Shown piece after piece: positions 43,580 to 54,989 of a stretch of DNA of 64,000 bases. The notes beneath the pieces were generated by a model, which worked only from the letters and a program-made list of their open reading frames with translations, was not told where the DNA came from and searched no databases. Position 1 is the first letter of the stretch; each line of letters begins with the position of its first letter. Where the stretch lies: the NCBI GenBank assembly GCA_934045075.1, contig OW203724.1, positions 13,565,473 to 13,629,472 on the forward strand. Direction: 5' to 3'. A program made the translations under genes and the position numbers. Origin of the DNA: Yponomeuta sedellus. Lineage: Eukaryota > Arthropoda > Insecta > Lepidoptera > Yponomeutidae.

Positions 43580-45520
43580 AGCTTATTAGTGTCAAAAACC
43601 GGGGCTAAGACAGACTCGCAACACCTCTTGAATATCATTAAAGTGCCATTTAAAATTTAATTTGCAAGTATGAAGGGTTTCAGTTAAATGCTACTAATAA
43701 ACTACGTTTGACACCTCGACTGCGACGACTCAATATCTAATCAGCAATTTCAGTGCGTCACGGTTGCTCTGCGGTTACGGTTTTTCCTCTGTGGTTACGG
43801 TAAGACCTGTTATTGACTTTGGCATGGTGCGGTAATTCGGCAAAAGTGCTCCGTATTCCCTGAAAGTTTGTTAGACTACAAGTTTGTTGCGTTTTCTATT
43901 CAGAGATTTGCTATTAGGGTTTCCGCAGCAGTAAGTTATCTATTCCTATTGACTCATTCATCGTTTACCATTGACTCTTTCTGCTCGCCGCTAATTTTGT
44001 GTATGTTTATGGCACAACATCAGTGATCTGTCGATCAGATTTTTTTTATCAAGCAAATTTACATGCAAACTTTAATTAATTTCACAGAGATAAATAGATA
44101 TAATAATCTTTTGAGTACAAATCTAATCGAAGTACTTTTACCACGGTCCGGCATCGACATCAGCCCTTGTATGTCCCCACTGCTGGGGCACGGGTCGCTT
44201 CCTGCATCACAGGAAGGTTAGGCCATACTCCACCACGGGGGCCAAGTCCGGGTTGGTAGGTTTGGGTCCGGTCCTGCATGTCCTTTGTGAATTAAAACCA
44301 AACGACGTTTCTATGAAAATTGCTCTTTAAGGGGCCGCCTTAAATGTAACAGCTTAAAATATAATAAATGTAAACAAGGTAGAGTCGAGTGCAGATCAAC
44401 CTTTACATTTTTGTCCCCTGTAACGTAATTAAGTAGAGTGCGTGGGTGAAAAGGTTGATGAGATGTCGACTGTACTTAGGCTAAAGAGATAATTTATCAA
44501 TGTCAGTCCTTCGCCGATCTATTAAAGAATAAAAGTTTCTGTTTTACATTGTTATCATCTAACAGTTGAAACATCGCCATTCTTATACGAATTTGAAAAA
44601 TTGACGAATTTTAAACGTTTATCTTGTGATTCACAAAGTTGAAGGAGAAACCACCACTATTATTATAAGTTCATCAGATCGGATATTTGACAATAGTACC
44701 CAGTAAGCTGATTATGATGATGATGACGAAAATAGCCACTCACTATCAAATTGACAAAAAATTCTGTGACTAAACAAGATTTGTTTGGTGAATTATTACG
44801 TGAACAATAAGTTTGTTTACGAAGGTTTTCAGACGTATTAGGTACCTACGATCAATTGTTTTTAAGTACTTATCAGCTCGAGCCATAGTTCACAAATAGA
44901 TTAAACAAAACACACATAATTAATAGCGAGACAAAAGTATCTACGTAATTAGATTGAAATTGTGGTAAGTAACCATGGAAAATTATGAAGTAGATAGCAA
45001 ATGCTCAGAATACAAAAACAAACAACTATTAATATCACAGATCCATATATTTTAATCCCGCCCAAAAAAATATTAGCTGTTGCGTAGTAAAGTTAACGAC
45101 TTTTACCAAGTAGCTGATACTTTTTTTTTTGGTATTTCGAAGTTTTTCCTCTAGTAAAACTGGTTTTCTTTAACGGGTAATAATCCCCATTTTGAAGTTT
45201 ATGGGGATTTTTTACACCCTATATAATATTAGTAGAATATTCTATCTATCTATATAATTGTTAAGTAGCTATTGACAAAAAATAAAAAAAAACCTTTCAA
45301 AGACGATGTACGATGATAAATCAATACATTGATTTATAATCATACATTACACAAAACATCGGAAACAAAAAATCAGACAAAATACATGAGCCAGAAAAAA
45401 ACAATAAGAAAAGGACACAAGCTATAGCCGTGCGGCGGTAACAGTACCTCGGGCTCAGTATCACAGCTTATGTGCAGATTTACGACCCACAGACAGGCCT
45501 TTCACAAAAATGCATCATTA
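43580..45520. other. upstream region, one F fragment, otherwise unrecognised
   Basis: The only identified item is the family F 3' fragment at 44155-44264 (minus; CCCCACTGCTGGGGCACGGG). A short palindrome lies at 45313-45344 (ATAAATCAA arms). No exon found. Confidence 0.5.
44155..44264 (-). mobile_element. 5S-derived SINE, 3' fragment
   Basis: The plus strand reads ATCAGCCCTTGTATGTCCCC, then ACTGCTGGGGCACGGGTC, then CCACCACGGGGGCCAAGTCC: the reversed end of family F. The head is missing. Confidence 0.78.
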
Positions 45521-45521
45521 A

Positions 45522-45710
45522 TGACGGCCTCTGTGGCGCAGCGGTAGCGCATCTGCCTACCATACAAGATGTCCCGGGTTCGAACCCCAGCTGGAAAAAA
45601 AAAACTAGGTCTTGGATGTTTACATGTTTGTGGTGTCGTTGTTTTTGGTTCCCACGACACAGGGTATCCTAGTGTGGGGCCAGAAGCAATGTATGTATAT
45701 GTTATGTTAT
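45522..45710 (+). mobile_element. SINE family C, copy C4
   Basis: GACGGCCTCTGTGGCGCAGC head, CCGGGTTCGAACCCCAGC B box, an A-rich linker of about 11 A, the family body, and a short ATATGTTATGTTAT tail. Confidence 0.85.
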
Positions 45711-45919
45711 AAACGCGACGAAACACTTTTTAACGGACAAATAGGATGAGGTTCTCAAGTCGATCCATACCTATTTTTCATGGATGACCACACTCGATAA
45801 ATTACTAAAGCCATCGGGAAGTAATACATGAGATAGGCAGGAGACCGAGAGGGTTCGTGTGACAGGAAAGGGGCCTAAACCCAGTCCAAACTTAGTTGCA
45901 TACTTAATGTTGTTAGTTC

Positions 45920-46605
45920 TTCTTCTTCTTCAGGCTATATTAGTCCACTGCTGGACACAGCCCAACCCTAATGAGCGCCATAGCGCCCTGTCTTCAGCTT
46001 GCCGCATCCAGCATCTGCCTGCAGTTTTTCGCAGGTCGTCATCCCACCTGGTCGGAGGGCGTTCTACACTCGTTTGCCGAGTTGCGGTCTCCACTCAAGA
46101 TCACGTTTACTCCAATGGTTGTCGGTTCTTCGCGAGACATCAGCTCGCTAATTTTTTGAGCGATGTCGATAACTTTGGTTCTCTGTCGGATGCATTCGTT
46201 ACGAATCTTATCCTTCAGAGAAACTCCGAGCATAGCTCTCTCCATAGCTCGCTGAGCTTTCCAAACGCAGCTCAGCCCAGCCTCCTCTTGACCTCCTTCT
46301 CGAAATAGTTTTTACCTAACTGCAAAATCTGCCCGAGGTAAGTGTATTCAGAAACGATTTCGAGAAGGTGACCATGTACGACTTCGTCACGAAAACTGCA
46401 CGACAACAGTTTCGGGGATATAACATCCCCCTGTCTTACTCCTCTTCACAGTTGGATAGGTTTGGACTGCTGGCCCTGTATTCGGACACTCATGGTGGCG
46501 GCTTCGTAAAGACATCTCAACACCTTGATTCCAGAACAGCCTAGGTTTCGACAAAGTCCTTCTCATTGTCCGCAAAGGCCATGTTGTTAGTTAGTTGGTA
46601 ATTTT
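45920..46605 (-). pseudogene. RTE-like non-LTR reverse transcriptase relic
   Basis: The minus strand reads AFADNEKDF (46585-46555), later GDVISPKLLSCSF in another frame, EYTYLGQILQLGKNYFEKEV, then AQRAMERAMLGVSLKDKIRN and ECIRQRTKVIDIAQKISELM, ending QQWTNIA and a stop before a GAAGAAGAAGAAG tail. FA(D/E)NEKD, YLGQxLQLG and QRAMERAMLGVSL are signature strings of RTE-type elements in insects. Frameshifts and an internal deletion of the catalytic and middle part are present. Confidence 0.88.
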
Positions 46606-46627
46606 ATGTGTGCTGGCATATACATTA

Positions 46628-46745
46628 TAAAACATCATCTTCTTAATCAGCCGGTGTCAGTCCACTGCTGGACACAGGCCTCTCCCAGACACATCACTGA
46701 GCCCGATCTTCGGCTCTCCTCTTCCAGTCACTGCCCACCGCTTTG
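46628..46745 (-). pseudogene. second RTE-like C-terminal relic
   Basis: The minus strand reads TIRKAVGSDWKRRAEDRAQ, a stop, then after a frameshift EACVQQWTDTG and a stop, followed by TTAAGAAGATGATG. Same element type as 45920-46605 but a separate, shorter insertion just upstream of it. Confidence 0.75.
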
Positions 46746-46749
46746 CGAA

Positions 46750-47650
46750 TGGTTATATATTATACGTGTAGTTCTGATGACACTATAACATAACGTAAAG
46801 AGGAGTCGTCTTCGTCGGGCGTCCCTTCGTCTTCGGCGGACTCTTTGTCTCGGGCTTACATATTCGTCTACTCGTTTGTAAGCTTTACATCAACTTGCCG
46901 CCGTCAATGTCTATTAACTTAGCAATTCAGTAATTTAGCGCCAGCTATGCTCAAAATGTGTTCACTTGATCATTAATGCAGACGGGAATCCGGCCCGACC
47001 CTTCTACTAAGTAAATATTTCAATTCATGTTATTAAATCAACGTTCTAAGTTTGCGCACAAATCTACACTGGTACATAGCTTTGGAATTTCGCTCCATGG
47101 CCTTCAGCCTTAAATTGATGTTTCTTTCGTTTTCTGCATCATTTGTTTTATTTAAATTTTGACAGTTGTATATTATTATCTAGTTTTGTCCGGTTCTGGT
47201 GATAGTGTAGTCTTATCTGGCTCTGTCTTTTATTCGAATTTGGTGGGATGTTGAATTTAATAAAAAGCTGTGTTAAATGCTTTTTTGAGGTAGGTATGTC
47301 AAGATCTTCACCTTCAGATCTTTTACTCTTTTCACATGTAAAGCCATATATCTCGCAAAAATATAATATAATAATGCCTACTGATTGTTAGCTTGTGCTG
47401 ATGTTGTTAATTTATTGTAATGGCATCGTTGAATTAGCTAATTTACTATCACGAAAATAGAAAAGTGTGATTTATTAAATGTACCTACGTAGTTACAACG
47501 AGGCGAATAATAAAACAAGCACTTTAAGTAGTCTTGAGTAAAGAGAAAGACGTTTTTCAGTATTCAAGTTAGGTATCTCGTAAAATATTTTTTTTCATCT
47601 ACACCTTTTTAGAAAACGTTTAGAATTTTACGAATTAACGAAATCGTATA
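46750..47650. other. nothing recognised
   Basis: AT-rich with no exon, repeat family or clear inverted repeat seen by eye. Confidence 0.45.
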
Positions 47651-47651
47651 T

Positions 47652-47841
47652 TATACTATTTTTATTTTTAATGCACTAACCCGTGCTAAGGAACAAATTT
47701 AAAAACCTATTTAGAGGCTAAAAATTTTCACCCATGCCGGGATTCGAACCCGCAACCTCTGGCTATCCGTGCCAGCGGGTCCAGTTGCGGGTTCGAATCC
47801 CGACATGGGTGAAATTTTTAGCCTCTAAATAGGTTTTTGAG
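47652..47841 (-). mobile_element. family A palindrome, copy A3, with 9-bp target duplication
   Basis: Full tail and tRNA-like 3' half in minus orientation, then the 27-nt centre ending CCAGCGGGTCCA, then the inverted arm (GTTGCGGGTTCGAATCCC to AATAGGTTTTT). The centre is identical to that of copy A2. Direct repeats ATCGTATAT (47643-47651 and 47842-47850) show that the palindrome inserted as one piece. Confidence 0.85.
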
Positions 47842-47907
47842 ATCGTATATGTTTTTTATTACTATAGTAACTTGATTTTTCGCATTTTTTGGACCCCGAT
47901 ACCACGA

Positions 47908-48305
47908 GCGGTGGTAGCTCAGTGGGTAGAACCATAGACTGGCAAGCGAGAGCCCCAGGTTCGATCCCGAGTGCGGGCATGTACCAATGACTTTGTTTAA
48001 TTTCAAAGTTACGTTCATTTGCGAATTTGCAGTCGCAATACCACACGCTAACGGTGAAGGAAAACATCGTGAGGAAACCCGCGGCTTGGTTGGCTCCGCA
48101 CGTATTGACTAGTCTTTCCTGTGGGCTAGGCCGACTAAGCTGTGAGGATGGTATAGGTGCTGGGCAAGCCTACACCATCTATAAAACCATGACCCAGGCA
48201 CTACAGCGTCGGAGTGGTCCCTTCACCCATCTAGTGTGAGTGAAGATACCACTGGACGCTGTATAAATCATCTCATTAAGTAGATGCAAAAAGGCCAATA
48301 TTATT
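47908..48305 (+). mobile_element. SINE family D, full-length copy D2 with target duplication
   Basis: tRNA-like head (CGGTGGTAGCTCAGTGGGTA, B box GGTTCGATCCC), then GTACCAATGACTTTGTTTAA, GGTGAAGGAAAACATCGTGA, the GC-rich middle, and the end AGATGCAAAAAGGCCAATAT with an ATT-rich tail. Direct repeats ATACCACGA (47899-47907, 48306-48314). About 398 bp, the reference copy for family D. Confidence 0.9.
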
Positions 48306-48596
48306 ATACCACGAAAATATGCATATAATATTTTTTTACTTTTATTGTGTTCAATATGTCTTCTATGGTATAAAAGCGATGCCATTTTAATCTATGTTTG
48401 ACGCAAGTCCCCCTTCACCTACAAGCTTTCACTCCAACTTAAGCCTATATATTTATTAGCTCATGTTTTTGATGAGCGATTAAGTAAATTAAGATCATCA
48501 CGTAAGAAATTACAAACTTTTTAATTAAATAAAAAAAAATACTATGTCCCTTTTTAGTTATAGTGTTCGTTATTTGTATTGGTGTACTTAAAATAA

Positions 48597-48643
48597 ATCA
48601 TTATTGCCAGCATTCTTATTTTATATATATATATATATATAAA

Positions 48644-48674
<31 letters not shown>

Positions 48675-48699
48675 AAATAAGAATGCTGGCAATAATGAT
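48597..48699. repeat. 103-bp palindrome with AT-repeat centre
   Basis: ATCATTATTGCCAGCATTCT at the left and its exact reverse complement at the right (ending 48699) flank TATATA tracts. Arms are perfect for at least 28 bp. It could be a fold-back product of AT-repeat instability or a MITE. Confidence 0.85.
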
Positions 48700-48719
48700 A
48701 CTAGTCATATTTTATATAT

Positions 48720-48850
48720 ATACCGAGCAAACCTGCTAACATGCAACGACTATTGAACGTCAATGAAGGGACAACAGTCTTTCAGTATTGGTGGCAGTGT
48801 CAGTGGCAGTTGGTAGACCCTTAGGGTAGGGCTGCCGTGGTATGACAAAC
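48720..48850 (+). mobile_element. non-LTR family G, decayed 3' fragment
   Basis: ACATGCAACGACTATTGAAC, then GTCAATGAAGGGACAAC, then TGGTGGCAGTGTCAGTGGCA, following the order of the G end with many changes. Confidence 0.45.
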
Positions 48851-49381
48851 CACTGTATCTATAGATACAGTGTTTTGAAGTAACATCAATATTTCGATTC
48901 TTCGTCGTTAAGTACATGGCATCAAAAAATATTGAAAAAGTTTTCATAATACGGAAATCAGTCATAATAATTAAGACTGTATAACCAATATTATAGAGAC
49001 CTATTTTGACAAAATACTATTTCTATAGATAGGTACAGTGTTTTGCCAAAACATGCTCGAGGTTTTTATGTCAAATAACTGTAGATGCAGTGTTTTGTCG
49101 TAACGATTTTAAACCCTTTTCCTATTTGTCAAGAAAAAAAGCGGGAATTCAGTGCGAAGATGCTAGATTTTCAATTAGAGTCGTGAATACATTTTTTTTA
49201 ATTAATTAATTTACAGCATAATTATGTGCACTATTATTTAACACATATGTTACATGTTATAACATTACATTTTACATTTTAAATAAATCTGTTTCGATTT
49301 GACGTATCAATGCGGAATTTTCGTAACGAAATGTTTTTGGCGTTTTCTGCAGAATGCCGTTTTTTAAATTACAGTGTTTTG
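48851..49381. repeat. dispersed ACAGTGTTTTG motif cluster
   Basis: ACAGTGTTTTG or GCAGTGTTTTG occurs at 48867, 49035, 49087 and 49371, several preceded by TATAGATA/GTAGATG. The first is part of a perfect 22-bp palindrome CACTGTATCTATAGATACAG(TG) at 48851-48872. It may be remnants of a larger satellite-like or MITE sequence. Confidence 0.5.
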
Positions 49382-49784
49382 TCACGACACGGCAGAGGGT
49401 GGGTAGGCTCTGCCTAACCCACCGTGATACAGGCGTGAGCTTAATGTTATGTCAAGAACGTTTAATCCAATGGACGCGACACAGTTGACGTTTTCGCCTG
49501 TTCCCCCGGTGCTACTTGCCTAGACAAATTATCAAGGTTCTGTATTATTACTATCAGAGTGATATCAGTACTTTGAGTATATGTAAAAAGGTCCAGCAAA
49601 AAGTGGAAAAATAGGACGAATTGGGCATTATTCTGTGAAAATAACAGCAACAAATCAGCTTTAATGTTTCTTATCACCACTAAGTAAGATTTTTTAGTTC
49701 TATATGCGGTATTTACCTAGTAAATTAACAAAAAATACAACATAAACAATACATACATCGCCGAAATTAAACAGTTTTATGTTT

Positions 49785-50100
49785 CGATATCAACCCTTGT
49801 TTGCCCCCGCTGCTGGGGCACGGGTCTCTTCCGCATCGCAGGAAGGTTAAGCCATACTCCACCAAGGGGGCCAAGTCCGGGTTGGTGGAGGATTGTAAGA
49901 CAGTGGCGGGTCTTACAGTCAGAAGTTATCAAGCCGCCCATAAGGCCTCTGACATGGCTTAACGACTGCCATTACATGACAGCCGGCACCAACGGCTTAA
50001 CGTGCCTTTGAAGCACGGAAGCGCTAGGAAAAAATGCCACTAACGGTAGTCACGGGACGGTCACCCATCCCGCACCTGACCGCGCCTGTAGTTGCGTAAC
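49785..50100 (-). mobile_element. 5S-derived SINE, family F
   Basis: Body intact from the 3' end (CCCCGCTGCTGGGGCACGGG) to the 5S-like region (GGCGCGGTCAGGTGCGGGAT on the minus strand). It ends inside the A box, so it lacks the last about 70 bp of the head. Confidence 0.85.
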
Positions 50101-50612
50101 GCATGTAGTTTCATGTATATGACGATATAAAAATATGTCGTTTGGACATTCTTTACGAGATAATATTTTTTTCGACTTTTGCAAGCCCTAAATTGATATT
50201 TTGACAGTAACAGTTTCCTCCCGCCCCCAAAACTTGGTCGCATTGGGTCTTACTACCAAAATGTCACTCATGTCATATCCCGTGACTAAAACATCTTTGT
50301 GTTACGTGTCCTCATCTCATCTCGTAAGCTACAAGGTTTTTTTTGTACAATTTTATGTTGGTAGCATAGACGCCCCAAATTTTACTATAGGTATTATAGT
50401 TACCTAGATAAGAATAGAGAACTTTCCTACGTACAGTCGACTGCAGGTGTACTTTAAATTTTAGTTGCAAAATCACCCGTAACGTGACTTAATCTGGAGT
50501 GCGAGAGCACTCGTGTTAAAGCGGCTCTTCAAGGTGCAATTCCAATACAAAATTAAGTTAGGTTTTTATTTACAAACGGCGTTGTAAATAAATGAAACTT
50601 GTCTATTATGTT
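50101..50612. other. nothing recognised
   Basis: No exon or repeat family seen. Short open frames at 50061-50243 and 50201-50407 are not domain-bearing. Confidence 0.45.
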
Positions 50613-50613
50613 T

Positions 50614-50783
50614 ACCCCCGGTTTCCGGTACACGAACAAGCATTAAGGTATATTAAGGTACGTTAATCTAATGTTAACAGTTGTCAGTTGACCAAAGTGC
50701 ATACAGAAAAACACATTTGACAGCTGGTGTAGATTAACAACAGTAGATTAACAGATTGTTAGTATACGAGAAACTGGGGTTGA
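50614..50783. mobile_element. MITE of the CCCGGTTTCTGG family, copy M4
   Basis: Left end CCCCCGGTTTCCGGTACACG, right end TACGAGAAACTGGGGTT, interior GTTAATCTAATGTTAACAG and its inverted counterpart GTAGATTAACAGATTGTTAG. It is the best-preserved copy, with inverted ends of about 50 bp interrupted by a small TTAAGGTA duplication. Confidence 0.75.
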
Positions 50784-51484
50784 GAGACACAAATTAAAGT
50801 TGTACAGTGCTTAAAATTTGAAATAAATTTATCACAACTATACTATAGCCTTGAATAGTCTATCTTAAAAATTTTATTAGGCTTCTATCTTAAGATAGAT
50901 CTTATAAGGTTTCTTTTTTATTATACTATTATCAGTTACAAGCACGATCAAGCTTCAATCAAGGAGTCTTTTAAGCGTAATGGTAAAGTTTCCCAAATTT
51001 CTCTTTAAGAGAGACTCGTAAGGTTAACCTGTCGGCGATTGTATGTGCCTTCCTAAAGTGTGCCATCGACACCTAACTAAAACAGTTTACAGTACATAAA
51101 TTTTACGATAACAGCAGAAAAACGTTAACAATAATACTTTTCTAATAAAATGTGGAACAAAGGCCTTTTCGACTTCCCGATCGGAACGAGTTGTTCTGTA
51201 AATACAAATAGATGGAGATAAAGAACACTTTATTTGATAGCCAAAAAAAAATACTAATTGTACTATGATTATGCTATGTACGAGTATATGGGTATTTAAG
51301 GTGGGTTTGCTGTTTTTAAAAGTATTCGTTAACAATTAATTTTTATGATACAAATTTTGATAAAAACTTGAAATATAGATCCTAATTCATTTATTATAAG
51401 AAAAACTTTTCACTTTTTCTTTGTAAAAACAATCGCGGTTGCGGTCCATACACACGTCATTTACTGCCATAGTATTTATATGGA

Positions 51485-51720
51485 CGAAGTGCTCGTGGCC
51501 TAGTCGAACCGAGTGATTGGAATCAATCACTTGAGTTATGCAACAACAGGCGCGGTTAGGTGCAGGATGGGACCGTCCCGTGACTACCGCTAGTGGTATT
51601 TTGTCCGAGCGCTTCCGTGCTTTAAAGGAACGTTAAGCCGTTGCTGCCGGCTGTCATGTAATAGCAGTCGTTAAGCCATGTCAGAGGCCTTATGGGCGAC
51701 TTGATAACTACTGGCCGCCA
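51485..51720 (+). mobile_element. 5S-derived SINE, family F, 3'-truncated
   Basis: GTGCTCGTGGCCTAGTCGAA, then GAGTTATGCAACAACAGGCG, then the C box with a 3-bp loss (GGATGGGACC). The body runs to GGGCGACTTGATAACTACTG and stops. The promoter is damaged. Confidence 0.82.
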
Positions 51721-51724
51721 CGGG

Positions 51725-52470
51725 ATCTATTAAAGTATCCACTGGGTTGAGTGATGTAGATTTTTACTTGTTTTAAGCTACTCCAGCTGGGACTTTGGAA
51801 TCGTCCACCCGATAGAGTGAACTGTTACGTGGTGGAAGGTCAGATAAATATTTACATTTCTCCGCTTAGCTGAATTGCGTTTGTAACAAGAATGTAAACG
51901 GTGAATAGCTAAACGGTGCAGGGGCAGCAGAGGTATCAACATATAAGAAAATGCACGTCATAACCTCAAAAACCTGGAAGGGGTGCATTTTTTTTCAAAC
52001 CCCTGTTTTTAAATAACGTTCTATATATTTAAAATAGACAGGACCTCTAGCTAATGAAATGAAATTAGTAATGCATATCAGAGCTGTGTGATGATATCTT
52101 TACTCAGTTGAATGGCTACTGATTAATTTTATATGTTATATTTATATTAACCTTGTACTGATTTTGATGGACGACCCATTACTTTAACCAGATAGCATTT
52201 GTGTACTTTTCCTGTATAATTTCTGTTTAAAATAAGAATACCACACATGAAACGTTATACAACGTCTTATCAATAAAAGCACTGTTCCTTAAAACAGTAG
52301 GTACTCAGATGCAACTTAAATCGTCTGTGTTAAAAAAATGACGAAGCCACGAATTATTTACCTAAACTGCCTCTGAGGAGTATCGATCGATTGATCGAGT
52401 ACTCTGAGGAGTATTATTAAGAAATCATGTTTTTGTACAGTATTGTACGGTCCGTTTGTACAGTCGACAG
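51725..52470. other. nothing recognised
   Basis: Only a short direct duplication CTGAGGAGTAT (about 52374 and 52403) around GATCGATTGATCGA is noticeable. Confidence 0.45.
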
Positions 52471-52476
52471 CGCCTA

Positions 52477-52733
52477 CAGTCTATTTATTCTTACTTGTCC
52501 AATTTAGTAAACAAGATTCTACCCTTAAATTGTTATTTTTTAGACCAAAACTGCCATGTTTCCATAAATGAAGTAACTTGGAACACTCTTTTAGATAACA
52601 CGCTGCCAATTTTATAAACATAGTTCATGATAGTTCATAAATTTGCGAGAAAATGTCTATTTTAGGCATCTAATCTCAATTTTAAGGTAAGAATCTTGTT
52701 TACTAAATTGGACAAGTAAGAATAAATAGACTG
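52477..52733. mobile_element. Tc1/mariner-type MITE, 257 bp, with TA duplication
   Basis: Inverted ends starting CAGTCTATTTATTCTTACTT are identical for at least 42 bp and similar to about 52 bp. Exact TA flanks (52475-52476, 52734-52735) are the Tc1/mariner target duplication. The interior is AT-rich without transposase. High arm identity suggests recent activity. Confidence 0.85.
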
Positions 52734-52847
52734 TACATCTTTACATGAGTGCACTCTGTTCACGCAAGTGAAGTAACGGCCGACTTTGCATTGAAATGCT
52801 GTGGACTTTGACATGCTGTGGACTTTACGTATTGTTAATTGACGTTA

Positions 52848-52918
52848 ACCTTCCTCAACTACCTTCCTCAGGGAAGAGATCAGTGCCCCTCTGTGGGGAC
52901 ATAATGGGTTGATGATGA
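52848..52918 (+). mobile_element. 5S-derived SINE, 3' tip
   Basis: TTCCTCAGGGAAGAGATC, then CTGTGGGGACATAATGGGTT and a GATGATGA tail. Confidence 0.6.
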
Positions 52919-52919
52919 C

Positions 52920-54325
52920 TTAACGTTATGAACCATGAATCACACACCGAACCCTGCGTTGCGATTGTGAGGAATAGAATGTTTTGTTTTTTTTTTCTAC
53001 AGTCATCCGAGACCACGGCACCTGAAAAAGTGCCAAAACGTCGGAAAAATTGTAAAAATGTAACAAACGAGCATAAATCCGTATAAAAACAGTTTTAATT
53101 AGGAATATAATGTTTTTATTTTTCATCTTATGGGAAACGTGCGTTTAACCATAGAAAGCATATAAACTTTAAAAAAACTAAAATCAAAAATTTCTTTTTG
53201 GGGTTTTCGTGATCACAAAAGTTGCTCACGAAAAATAAAGTTGCTCTAAAACTAAAAAAATAGTTCCAATTTTATCTAATTTGAATGTTTATCATTTTAC
53301 GAGATAAAAAAGATATCCATAAACTTCATAGGAACATTAGACACAGTTTGCCCCCAATTTTTATGGCGCGTTTTAGTACCACGTGAATAAATTGCCTTTT
53401 CATTCTTTTCACTAAGAAAAGAATTTGTAAGAGAGAAAAAAAATACCACGATTTTTAAATAAATCTTTCATCATGGCCTACTTCTACAATTTCGTAAATT
53501 TTTTTTAATTAGAGTTCTGTATTCAGAGGTACTATTGAACTTTATTTTGCGAGGTAAGCAAAGTGGGCTACTTACTGTAATCATGTACTGGTAGATAATG
53601 CTAAGTAGCTTTAAGCTCACCTACGTGCAAAAATTTTATGCAATAAAGAATTTTAATAATGACAATAATTTACTAATATTAAAGTAGGAGAGTAAGAATA
53701 ATCTCGCTCGTAAATAGCAAGTCATTTATTTAGTACATAGAAAAAGGCAAAATCAGAATATTATACATTAAGCTAAAGCTCATTAACATCGTAAAGTAGA
53801 TGAGAGACAATGCGGTATATTTTTTTTTTAAATTGTGTTGATAGATTACAGCTCAAATACATATTGTTAGCCTTTTGGCTATTATTGTTGTATCAAAGCC
53901 TAACGACCTTATTGATATAAAAACAATGCCTTAAAACACAAAAACAATAGTCTGTGAAGGGGATTATAAAGAAAAAAGAAATCACAGACTACATAAACTA
54001 ACTCTAAGGATGCTTTAGAGGAATCGTATTTTATTATAAATAGGGCAGTTATTTGTCATCAAGATTGCGCACGTTTATTGCTAACGAAAGTACTTCTATT
54101 TTTGCTATAAACAGTTTTTAGGCTAAATTAAGTACCTTTTTTGTAGCACTGCTGCTTATCACTGCTATTACCAGGGTATTAGTTTTCTGTGTGTTTAGTA
54201 ACGCGAGGGAGTAATATTATGTCTTTCGTACGGCGCGAACTTACATCGCAGCTCGCGGCCTAACAGTAGCATAACTATACCATCAATTAAACACTACGGA
54301 AAAAAATACAAGACTAAAGCAGGTT
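52920..54325. other. nothing firmly recognised
   Basis: A stretch at 52985-53060 (TCATCCGAGACCACGGCACC, GTGCCAAAACGTCGGAAAA) resembles a repeat text seen in insect genomes, but I cannot name the family. Otherwise AT-rich, non-coding. Confidence 0.4.
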
Positions 54326-54328
54326 GGT

Positions 54329-54388
54329 AACAAAAAGTTTGATAATTGGTGGGTTGCCAGCTACCCACCAATTATCAAACTTTTTGTT
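54329..54388. repeat. perfect 26-bp inverted repeat, 8-nt loop
   Basis: Arms 54329-54354 and 54363-54388 are exact reverse complements (core GATAATTGGTGGGT). Loop TGCCAGCT. No family recognised. Confidence 0.9.
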
Positions 54389-54589
54389 TGTTTGTCCATT
54401 TATTACGTAGGTACTATTGGTTTTTTTTTATCAATGCGTTTTTCATCAGTTCTTTAATTAACACACTCAAAATACATACCATCAAATATACTCGACCGCA
54501 GAAACAGCATTTACGATAACTATATTTTACTTCAATAAAAAAATCCAGGCACACAGTTCCGATTTTTATTTTGCTCGATCTCAAATACG

Positions 54590-54690
54590 CGCGTAACGGT
54601 CAATTATGAATGCTATACGCATGCGTGCGTCCCGGCGCGGGCTCAGTATGCTACTGAACCGCCATTGTGTACTCACTCACTCACAGTAAG
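54590..54690. promoter_or_regulatory. isolated CG-rich stretch, possible promoter or non-coding exon
   Basis: CGCATGCGTGCGTCCCGGCG and the following about 60 bp are much richer in C, G and CpG than the surroundings. A consensus donor GTAAGTG begins at 54687 on the plus strand, right after a CACTCACTCACA stretch. It could be a 5' untranslated exon of a rightward gene, or an unrelated repeat. No coding sequence supports it. Confidence 0.2.
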
Positions 54691-54989
54691 TGTGGTAAAG
54701 GCCTGCCGCCGGCGACAGCACAATCTTAGCTCAAGAGCTACATCAGATCACAATAGACACAAACTAAATTTATAAAAAAAGTTTGTAACGGTGCAAACCT
54801 CTTTAGGTACACCATTTTTATTTCTTTTTCTAACTATCATTTTCAAATATTTAAATTACGTCAACCATTTTTCGATTTCCCTCATTTTTCATCATCACTA
54901 CTTTACCCTTCGACCAGATCTGACTATATTACCTGTTTATCCGTTTTTATCCAGTTTTTCAGTTTTATTATAATACCTACTACAAATCT

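Noticed and set aside
45859..46308. 149-codon plus-strand frame
   Set aside because: It is the antisense of an RTE-like reverse transcriptase relic, whose minus-strand reading is clearly recognisable.
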